Shown here: positions 23,895 through 31,310 of the stretch, one piece after another
Layout: each line of letters starts with the position of its first letter
How positions within the stretch are numbered: the stretch's first letter is position 1
Source: an uncultured Anaerolineales bacterium
GTDB lineage: Bacteria; Chloroflexota; Anaerolineae; Anaerolineales; Villigracilaceae
DNA length: 64,000 bases
Assembly (NCBI GenBank): GCA_937928015.1
Contig: CALFXA010000032.1
Coordinates: forward strand, 3,728-67,727
Direction: 5' to 3'
The notes under the pieces: generated by a model
Databases searched by the model: none
The model's input: the letters and a program-made list of their open reading frames with translations, nothing else
Told to the model about the DNA's origin: nothing
Translations under genes and position numbers: made by a program

Positions 23895-25058
23895 TCAATC
23901 AAGATAGGTCATCCAATAAGCACGTTTAAGTTTTTCTAATGGTCTTAAGAGATCAACATTAATTTTTCCTGCACTTAGCAGAGCATCGTGAACTTCATTC
24001 TTTATTTCGTCATTGAATTGCCGATTTTCTCTACCCCAAATGTAAACACTCATTTGGGGTGCAAAAATAAAGAATTTAGACGTTAAGTACCTACATCTAT
24101 ATTCTGCATCTGTAAGCTCAACTGATTGACCGTCTATCAGTGTATATCCATCATAATATTCATCGTAAGTCACGTACCTTCCTTGAAAATACGCAGCTTC
24201 TTCAACTGTTTTTCCTGGTGGATCGTATATTCCAAATGGTGAATTTGACTCTGTTTGTATGATGACATACTGTCTTTCTGTAGTCGGGTGCTTGTATACC
24301 CATAAATCAACAATCTTCGATTCGTTTCCATCGAACACCCACATATCTTTTTCAGGATAGTAAATGACTGGATTTGCATTATGGTGCTGATATTCAGAAT
24401 TCCACCACAAGGCATATTTTTCGCAATCCTTACCGATTGTGTCCATTACTCTATTTATGTCAACCTTGCTTTTTGCTTGAACATAACCATAAGAACCAGG
24501 CATTGCTTTCCTCAATCGAAGATTGAACTCCTTAATCTGTTCAGCTTGTTCATAAGCGAGTTTCAAATCGTAATTTGGTTCGGGGTCTTGCGATTCGGGT
24601 TTTATCGCCTGTTGGTCATTTCCTGCGTCTTGAACACCTAAATCCTCTGCGCGACGGTCTAAAGATAACAGGAGCTTTCGATAACCTTCTTCTTCAAACA
24701 AATCGACCCATTGCCATTTATTCAAGCGAGTAGGAACAATACAATCATCCAAGCGGACAGGAACCATAAATATTGTGCCTTCAGGTTTTTCATCAGCCAC
24801 ATCCAAAGCAATTCGAAGTTCCTTTTGGACATATCCTTCTTTTGAAACAGAATTTTTTGAAAGGCATGCAACAACTACATCGGCACTTTTAACGGCTCTG
24901 GGAATTTCTAATTCCCATTCCTGACCAGGTAAAAGTTTTGCTTCGTCAAGCCACACTTCATAATCACTGTTAGTTAAGCGTTGATAAAGTTCTCTGACAG
25001 TTTTTTTATCGTCAGATGCATGGCAAAGAAAAACATTCAGTTTTCTAATGTCTGCCAT
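23895..25058 (-). CDS. TIR-domain immune protein with unknown C-terminal domain (cargo 3)
   Basis: 387 residues. The N-terminal TIR domain (1-~140) has NVFLCHASDDKKTVREL (8-24), then DYEVWLDEAKLLPGQEW, and ADVVVACLSKNSVSKEGYVQ with a glutamate helix (KEL) where the NADase residue of TIR domains sits. TIR proteins degrade NAD+ or make signal molecules on infection. Residues ~150-387 are an unrecognised domain (NPVIYYPEKDMWVFDG, FIFAPQMSVYIWGRENR) that would be the sensor or partner-binding part. The gene lies between methyltransferase 3'-end copies 3 and 4. Confidence 0.85.
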   Translation of the reverse strand: MADIRKLNVFLCHASDDKKTVRELYQRLTNSDYEVWLDEAKLLPGQEWELEIPRAVKSADVVVACLSKNSVSKEGYVQKELRIALDVADEKPEGTIFMVPVRLDDCIVPTRLNKWQWVDLFEEEGYRKLLLSLDRRAEDLGVQDAGNDQQAIKPESQDPEPNYDLKLAYEQAEQIKEFNLRLRKAMPGSYGYVQAKSKVDINRVMDTIGKDCEKYALWWNSEYQHHNANPVIYYPEKDMWVFDGNESKIVDLWVYKHPTTERQYVIIQTESNSPFGIYDPPGKTVEEAAYFQGRYVTYDEYYDGYTLIDGQSVELTDAEYRCRYLTSKFFIFAPQMSVYIWGRENRQFNDEIKNEVHDALLSAGKINVDLLRPLEKLKRAYWMTYLD

Positions 25059-25062
25059 AGAT

Positions 25063-25270
25063 TATTCCACCTTCATCCTTGTTGACCTTGCCCGTCTCAC
25101 GCCTCCAACACCAGCCTTGACGTCCGATACTCCCCATACAAGCGAACTTCCTTCTCCTTCAGCACACGGAACGTCTCGCCAGGGAAATCCTCGCCGTAGA
25201 CTTCTTTCGGATCGAGAATGTAGCGCAGTTCGTCGCGGGTAAGACCGTAGAGACAGGCGTAATAAGCCAT
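25063..25270 (-). pseudogene. Methyltransferase 3'-end remnant, copy 3
   Basis: A 57-codon frame (25097-25270) reads MAYYACLYGLTRDELRYILD, then PKEVYGEDFPGETFRVLKEK and EYRTSRLVLEA, ending at TGA. It follows the HEPN-like gene closely and precedes the TIR gene. The flank 25054-25085 keeps the CAAGGATGAAGG sequence shared by other copies, which here lies in the leader of the TIR gene. Confidence 0.85.
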
Positions 25271-25279
25271 TCTGCTTTC

Positions 25280-25987
25280 CTATGCATTTTGTTCAAGCAA
25301 TTCGGGATTATTGAACAAATGCCGAACAATATCATCTAGCAAGCCTATTGCTCCTATTGATAATTCAGTCTTTCGCATGAAGAAGGCTGCGGAACCACCA
25401 TGGACAATATTGTTTCGTAATTGGTAAAGCACATAAATCAGTTGTCGAAAAAATTTCTGTTTGTCTCGTGGCAGGTGATCGTCATCAAGAACCAACTCAA
25501 GTGAATGATATTGAAATAGAACCGTACCGTCATTCAGAAAAACTCGACTGTCTATGCTCGCGATACCGTGCAGCTTGGATAGATCAATTGAATAGTCGTC
25601 TCCATCATGCTGAAACTGAACGGATTGCGTATGCGGAGGCTGCTGAACTTCAGGAGTTCGCCGTCCCAAGTAAGTAATAAACTCTGAATGATCTCTAAAA
25701 ATATTGGCAATCAATTGATTTTGTTGTGCCAATCGTCGGGAAATAAAACGGAGCTTGTCATCCTCACTTCCTCCGCGAATAACAGGTTTGATCATTCCAT
25801 CATCATTATTGACCCTTTTCAATTTCACTTTTGGGTAATCCGCAACGTTATACAGGGCATTGAAGACCGCCCAAAGCGCCATATATCGTATGCTTTGGGG
25901 AGCATAGCCATCCAATGGGCAGTATATACTCTCATACCATTGACGGACATCGTTTACTCGTTCGCGTTGATAGTCTGATAGTGCCAT
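25280..25987 (-). CDS. HEPN-like protein (cargo 2)
   Basis: 235 residues from ATG 25987 (MALSDYQRERVNDV), with GGAAGGATAACG upstream, taken from the end of copy 2; the frame open to 26032 is the remnant itself. Near residue 195, LYQLRNNIVHGG gives the R-x4-H motif of HEPN ribonucleases in a helical context (FFRQLIYVLYQLRNNIVHGG). HEPN proteins are common RNA-cleaving effectors of toxin and defence systems. There is no minimal nucleotidyltransferase partner next to it. The assignment rests on that motif and the all-helical pattern. Confidence 0.6.
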   Translation of the reverse strand: MALSDYQRERVNDVRQWYESIYCPLDGYAPQSIRYMALWAVFNALYNVADYPKVKLKRVNNDDGMIKPVIRGGSEDDKLRFISRRLAQQNQLIANIFRDHSEFITYLGRRTPEVQQPPHTQSVQFQHDGDDYSIDLSKLHGIASIDSRVFLNDGTVLFQYHSLELVLDDDHLPRDKQKFFRQLIYVLYQLRNNIVHGGSAAFFMRKTELSIGAIGLLDDIVRHLFNNPELLEQNA

Positions 25988-25996
25988 ATACGTTAT

Positions 25997-26143
25997 CCTT
26001 CCAGCTTGTCCCAGGCTTCTAATACCAACCATCTCGTCCGATACTCTCCAAACTGCTTGACTTCCTTCTCCTTCAGCACGCGGAACGTCTCCCCAGGGAA
26101 ATCCTCGCCATAGAGCTCTTTCAGGTCGAGAATATAGCGCATT
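25997..26143 (-). pseudogene. Methyltransferase 3'-end remnant, copy 2
   Basis: Reads MRYILDLKELYGEDFPGETF, then RVLKEKEVKQFGEYRTRWLV and LEAWDKLEG on the minus strand. Homology starts within a few bases of the stop codon of cargo 1 and ends within the leader of cargo 2. Confidence 0.85.
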
Positions 26144-27295
26144 TTATTCGATATCTTCTTCCCCATCAGGATCAAAGGTTGAATAATCATAGTATGCATT
26201 TGGTGGGGCAAATTCAATATCGGAGTCATCCAACATTGAATTATCTTCGTCAACTGCCAGTGAGGAATCCTCTTTATAGTCTTCGATGGATATATCCAAT
26301 ATATTAGCTGATGATAAGTCCGCTGGTGAAAGCTGATATGCCAAATTAAAGAAATCGTACGAATTCAAATCTGCCTTCTCATAAAGTGTGACGTAAAGAT
26401 TCTCTTCTTCCTTTGTCGGCGCGCGCCCAATTTTCTGACGAAACAGCGTTGCGATCCTCTCTTCGATATCATATTCATATAATTCCCAAAGATCCTTGGG
26501 GGTTAAAAGCTTTTGAATCTTGCGCAAGGAAAATTCTGCCGAAGGGATACAACTCATTGCATGTATAACATCTTCAACAGTATGTTCTCTTAATATGGAC
26601 CACAATGTAGACCTTTCATTTTCAGTAGGAGCACGATTTGCCTTTGCCCAAAAATACTTATTTACTCTCAAGGATATCGGATGGGGCACTCCACAGATCG
26701 CTGCTGTGTTTGATGGTCCAAGTTCTTGTTGAATTTTTTCAACCGTAGCCCAGTCTCTCAGACTCGCAAAATTCAGCCAATCCTGAAACAGTTCTACCAT
26801 TTGTTCCTCAGACAAATCTGTTCTTGAAGGAATAAATTGGACGGCACATTTAACTAGAGCCACACCATATTTACGTATTGCTCCGACAATTGCAGACTCA
26901 AATGCAGTAGTGATCTTGCTTGGTTCAGCTTTTGACCTTAGTTGCGACAGAATTGGTGCAGCCAAATCTTTCACTTCTCTTTCCAATGATATGGTTGCAC
27001 CCGCCAATCGGATTGCGACAGAAAACTTTTCGGGCGACCATGTTTTTTCTGCAGTCTCTTTATCTGGAATAACTCCTTTGATGGAGGGAGGCAGAACTGT
27101 CCTTACACCACAGTGTTGAAGCAACATTTTTGCAACATCCTGCATATTGGCTGACCTTGAAAATCTGATAGCCGAAATCAGATTATTTGTGCCATAAGTA
27201 TGTTGAAAGTCTTTGATTTGTTGAATTTCAATTGGAGTTAATTTCTGTCTCTTTTTTATGGATAGGGCTTTTACTGCTACATTGTTATCCGTCAT
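26144..27295 (-). CDS. Unknown 383-residue protein (cargo 1)
   Basis: 383 residues from ATG 27295 (MTDNNVAVKALSIKKRQKL), with GGAGG seven bases upstream; that GGAGG is itself part of a short trace of the methyltransferase end (27301-27318). Not recognised. Mostly helical, with two related helical segments (NRAPTENERSTLWSILREH and GRAPTKEEENLYVTLYEK) suggesting an internal duplication near residues 210-325. The C-terminal ~40 residues are extremely acidic (DNSMLDDSDIEFAPP, FDPDGEEDIE). Its setting among TIR, HEPN and STAND genes suggests an immune role. Confidence 0.6.
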   Translation of the reverse strand: MTDNNVAVKALSIKKRQKLTPIEIQQIKDFQHTYGTNNLISAIRFSRSANMQDVAKMLLQHCGVRTVLPPSIKGVIPDKETAEKTWSPEKFSVAIRLAGATISLEREVKDLAAPILSQLRSKAEPSKITTAFESAIVGAIRKYGVALVKCAVQFIPSRTDLSEEQMVELFQDWLNFASLRDWATVEKIQQELGPSNTAAICGVPHPISLRVNKYFWAKANRAPTENERSTLWSILREHTVEDVIHAMSCIPSAEFSLRKIQKLLTPKDLWELYEYDIEERIATLFRQKIGRAPTKEEENLYVTLYEKADLNSYDFFNLAYQLSPADLSSANILDISIEDYKEDSSLAVDEDNSMLDDSDIEFAPPNAYYDYSTFDPDGEEDIE

Positions 27296-27398
27296 GATCA
27301 GCCTCCAGAACCAAACTGGCAAGGTTACTTTTTATTTTATCCCGGTCAGGGTTTGCTTTCTCTTTACGAAAAGTCAACAAAATCTGCTAAATGCACAC

Positions 27399-30300
27399 TT
27401 ACATAATCAGCTTATCCCACGCCTCCAAAACGAGACGTCTCGTCCTGTACTCCCCAAACTGCTTGACTTCCTTCTCCTTCAGCACGCGGAAGGTCTCGCC
27501 AGGGAAATCTTCGCCGTGGACTTCTTTGGGATCGAGAATATAGCGCAGCTCATCGCGGGTGAGACCGTAGAGGCGGGCGTAGTAGGCATCCAATTCGGCG
27601 CGGAGTTGGGCGCGGCGGACTTCGTCCCAGCGGAAGGGTTCGCCGTAGTAGCCCATGTCTTCGGCGAAGGGACGCAAGTCGTTGGCGGTGTAGACGAGTT
27701 CGAGCACGCGCGGGGTGATGAAGTCAATATCGGCGGGGGTGTATGCGCTTGGTGGCAGGATCGGGAGTTGATCTATATGAAAATAACTGATGTCAGTACC
27801 GCCAATTTTTTGGCGCGCAATGTAATCCCAGCATATTGAGTTCAAATTAGCTAACAAAAAAGAGGTCATGAGAATATATTCATCTTCAATAAAAATCAGT
27901 GGCGCTTTGTCGCTTACTCCAACTCTTGGAAGTATAGTAGCTACAAATGTTCTTTCAAGTTTTGCACTTGAGGTTTTTCTATAAGCTAATAGCCAATTTT
28001 TGGCCCACTTATTTCCAACAGTTTTTTCTACCTCAGATTTCTCAATCCAAAATTGTGGTGTTACCACATAGGAGGGGTCTTGATGGTTTTCTAAAGGCAT
28101 CTCAGGCAATCCTCTTCCGCCTTTACCTTTTATTTTTCCTTTTAATTCATATGAAGCAAATCTATGATCAAAGTGCCAAAATAATTTGGCCTCATACAAT
28201 GGAACCGTTTCCTTTTCTTGTGATTGCTTAAATAAGTGTGAATCAGTTGCCATATCAAACATTCTGTTATATGAAATTTTCCAAGGATTTTCCTTAGTTT
28301 CCTCATTTCGCATTACTGGAAATCTATCGTATATGGCCTTAGTTAATGCGTAATCAAATTTTGTCCTAAAGAGTGGCGATGTTATTGTATTAGGATTAAA
28401 CAATTTCAATTCATCTAGGGACAGTGGAACGAACCTATCTGTTTGACCCATTTGGTGGAAAAACCTTAAATAATAAGAGAAAACAGGCTTTTCCGCCTTC
28501 AAGGCTTTTCCTCCCATTACTAATGCACAAAAGCGAACAACATTTGCAATTCCAGGAAAAATAAAATCTTCATTTTCAAATCCAGTTAAAGAAATTAGTT
28601 TTCTTTGGAAAATTAGAAATTTAAAAAATTCCTTCAACTGATCGTCGGTAGCTACTCCAGTAGGAACGACAATTCCTGCTGCTCCACTTTCTGAGATTCC
28701 TTTGACCGCTAATTCAGCAAACATTGCAAATGTATTAACATCACCTACGCCAGTAAAGGGGAATCTATTACTTTGACGAATAAATTTGCTTTGGGACTCA
28801 AGTCCATGCTTTGCAAATTTGAATTCATTCCAAAGCAAAGGGTTAGACTCTCGCAAAGAATCAATAAGCTTTTGTCGCATTGCTTTAGTCAGTGCCCTTG
28901 CAATTTGTGGGTCGCGGACTGCGAAAAATTCTTCTTCTTGTAATTTGATTCGTTCCCACGGCGGATTGCCCAGTACACAATCAAAACCTGGATTCTCACC
29001 AGAGAAGACTTTCGGGAATGCCAGTTCCCAATGGAAAAATTTCAAGCGTTCTGATAGTTCCTTCACGCGTTCCACCAGACGCGAGTCCAATTCGCCGCCG
29101 TTGCGTAGTTGGATGAGTTCCTGCTGGGTCGGCGCGAGCATGGACTCACCGTCAGCCTTGGGAATGTTCCAGAAAAACGCAGCAGTCCACAGGTCAAGTT
29201 CGAAGCGGTTCTTCAGATATTCACGCGTGGCGTGGTAGTCGTCAAATGCTTTCGCTTTGGCTTGCACCTGAGTCGAGTCATCCTCTGGCATGGCGTCCAC
29301 TTGCTCGGCTCGTTCTGCCAGCCAGCGCGCAAGGTCATCCATGCTGGTCATGTGCGTCACTTCAAAACGGAATCCCAATTGACCCGCTTTATCGGCGTGG
29401 CTTCCGCCGCGTTCGCGCTTGTTGCGTTTCTTCAGGGCAGAGGATGTGGCTTTATCGTCGCCAAAGGCGGGGTTGAAGGCTTCATCGGGGATTTCGGAAA
29501 TATCCAGGTTCGGCGAAACGCCCACGAGACTATCGCCGCACTGGATGTGCGCATCTAAAAACGAGAGCGGCTTGCCTGGCTCAAGCGCTTCCATCCACAG
29601 GCTCACCTTGCACAGTTCCACCGACATCGGGTTGATATCCACGCCATAGATACAGTTCGAGATGACCGACCGCAGAGCGGAGCGCGTCGCCTCGGGGGCA
29701 GGCTCGCCCTCGCCCGTGCGCACGGTTGCCAGCCGACGCGCCAAACGGTGCGCCGCCGCCACAAGAAAGTGTCCCGAACCGCAAGCGGGGTCAACCACTT
29801 TTAGATTGAGGATTGCCGCCTGCTGATCTTCGATGGACGTGCCCGCACGCTTCAATGCCTCACCGATAACTGGTTCCAGCGCCGAATCGATCAGCACCTG
29901 AATCAGACTGCTTGGCGTGTAATAACTGCCCGTGGTTTTGCGCTCGCTCCCGCTCACCGCCGTCAACTCGAACGTCGCCGCATCCGTATTGATCAGCGGG
30001 TGCAGTTCGAGCAGGCTTTCGTAAATACTGCCCAGTTCCTCAGAACCGAGATTCTTATAATCCACCACGCGCCGCACCCGCCCGTCTTGCGAGAACGCCA
30101 GCGAACGCACCGCATCCAACAGCGCCGCATTCGACAGTTCGCAATCAGCCAGAGCGCTCATCGCCGAACGCGAAAACAGGAACCCGCCCAGCGCAGGCAG
30201 ACCCAACTCAGGCGCGCCCCCGTTCCCCAATTTATCCATCACCAGTTTGAGCGCCACGTACAGGTCAGCATGACGACTCCCGCGCACGCGCTCCGCCATC

Positions 30301-31298
30301 CTTCGCAAACGGGCAGTGGAATAATAATCCGCGTACCGTTTGCGCGCTTCGGCATCCGACGCGGGGTCATACAGCAACTGGCGGTCTTCGGCAACGAACA
30401 GGAAGATGAGACGATAGACCAGCCGCAACAACTGACGATACAGATCCAGAGTGGATACCGCGCCCGACTTCAAAGCGCTTCGCAACGACCCGTTAGCGGG
30501 GTGCCCGATAAAGCCTTTACCCAACGCCTCGATCGCTTTCTCCACCCCGCCGCGCAACCCTTCCAGCGCACAAGTACCGCGTTCTTGAGCCGCTTTTGAC
30601 CACTGTTCCAACCAGCAATCTGCCCCTGCTCTCTGCTCTCTACTCTCTACTCTCGATTGATGACACACCAACCACAACACGACGAAGTCCGCATAGACTT
30701 CGCCGTTCATCATCGCTTCCAGATCGAACTCCAAATACGCCTGACGCGTCAAACTTGCGTTATCGCGCAGCACCCGCATCCGCAACCCGTTCGACACAAA
30801 TCCCCATAACCGCTCAGGACTGCGATTGAGCAACTCCTGCACCAAACTATGCGGACTCGCCTTCGCCGCCCCCGTCACCCCCGCCGAACGACGGTCAAGT
30901 TCCGCGCCACAACCCACCAAATGAATCGGCACCTCATTCCACCCATGCGAAATCGCATACGACTTCCCCTCGATCTCAATCGCCTTCGTGATCTGCAACC
31001 GCCCATAATCCAACTCATCGAACAGCGGCAGCAACCACTTCTCGCGTGTTATGGTAGTTCCAGGGTCATTCTCAGGCAACCTCTCCCGCCCCGCCGAAAA
31101 CGCCGCCCACGCCCCCAACAACCGATTCCACGAACGGTTGATCGCCTCATTGAGCTTCTCGCCTGAAAGGTGATAACTCTCAGGCGTCAACCCGCCGAGA
31201 TCGTGGTCAGATTCAACAATCCGCTGGAGGAGGTCAACGGGGAGCAGCGCGCCTTCAGCGCGGATGGTGAGGAAGGGGGTGCGGGAGGAGGATGGCAT
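27399..31298 (-). CDS. Class I N6-adenine DNA methyltransferase, DrmMI/PglX-like
   Basis: 1299 residues. Motif I VVDPACGSGHFL lies near residue 505 and motif IV LGNPPWERIKL near 777, with GVDINPMSVELCKVSLWMEA between them, as in Eco57I/PglX-type methylases. The N-terminal ~450 residues and the C-terminal target-recognition part complete the typical DISARM methylase length. In DISARM the methylase marks self DNA so that the helicases act on foreign DNA only. A four-unit 7-base repeat near codon 219 is a possible slip site. The last ~85 codons are the source of, or homologous to, six partial copies downstream. Starts 12 bases after the NACHT gene stop. Confidence 0.88.
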   Translation of the reverse strand: MPSSSRTPFLTIRAEGALLPVDLLQRIVESDHDLGGLTPESYHLSGEKLNEAINRSWNRLLGAWAAFSAGRERLPENDPGTTITREKWLLPLFDELDYGRLQITKAIEIEGKSYAISHGWNEVPIHLVGCGAELDRRSAGVTGAAKASPHSLVQELLNRSPERLWGFVSNGLRMRVLRDNASLTRQAYLEFDLEAMMNGEVYADFVVLWLVCHQSRVESREQRAGADCWLEQWSKAAQERGTCALEGLRGGVEKAIEALGKGFIGHPANGSLRSALKSGAVSTLDLYRQLLRLVYRLIFLFVAEDRQLLYDPASDAEARKRYADYYSTARLRRMAERVRGSRHADLYVALKLVMDKLGNGGAPELGLPALGGFLFSRSAMSALADCELSNAALLDAVRSLAFSQDGRVRRVVDYKNLGSEELGSIYESLLELHPLINTDAATFELTAVSGSERKTTGSYYTPSSLIQVLIDSALEPVIGEALKRAGTSIEDQQAAILNLKVVDPACGSGHFLVAAAHRLARRLATVRTGEGEPAPEATRSALRSVISNCIYGVDINPMSVELCKVSLWMEALEPGKPLSFLDAHIQCGDSLVGVSPNLDISEIPDEAFNPAFGDDKATSSALKKRNKRERGGSHADKAGQLGFRFEVTHMTSMDDLARWLAERAEQVDAMPEDDSTQVQAKAKAFDDYHATREYLKNRFELDLWTAAFFWNIPKADGESMLAPTQQELIQLRNGGELDSRLVERVKELSERLKFFHWELAFPKVFSGENPGFDCVLGNPPWERIKLQEEEFFAVRDPQIARALTKAMRQKLIDSLRESNPLLWNEFKFAKHGLESQSKFIRQSNRFPFTGVGDVNTFAMFAELAVKGISESGAAGIVVPTGVATDDQLKEFFKFLIFQRKLISLTGFENEDFIFPGIANVVRFCALVMGGKALKAEKPVFSYYLRFFHQMGQTDRFVPLSLDELKLFNPNTITSPLFRTKFDYALTKAIYDRFPVMRNEETKENPWKISYNRMFDMATDSHLFKQSQEKETVPLYEAKLFWHFDHRFASYELKGKIKGKGGRGLPEMPLENHQDPSYVVTPQFWIEKSEVEKTVGNKWAKNWLLAYRKTSSAKLERTFVATILPRVGVSDKAPLIFIEDEYILMTSFLLANLNSICWDYIARQKIGGTDISYFHIDQLPILPPSAYTPADIDFITPRVLELVYTANDLRPFAEDMGYYGEPFRWDEVRRAQLRAELDAYYARLYGLTRDELRYILDPKEVHGEDFPGETFRVLKEKEVKQFGEYRTRRLVLEAWDKLIM

Positions 31299-31310
31299 AA
31301 ATTTGAAGTT

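Noticed and set aside
21396-27660. Transposon or IS ends as cause of the repeated segments
   Set aside because: No transposase, terminal inverted repeats or target duplications are seen; the repeated segments are gene ends in the sense orientation.
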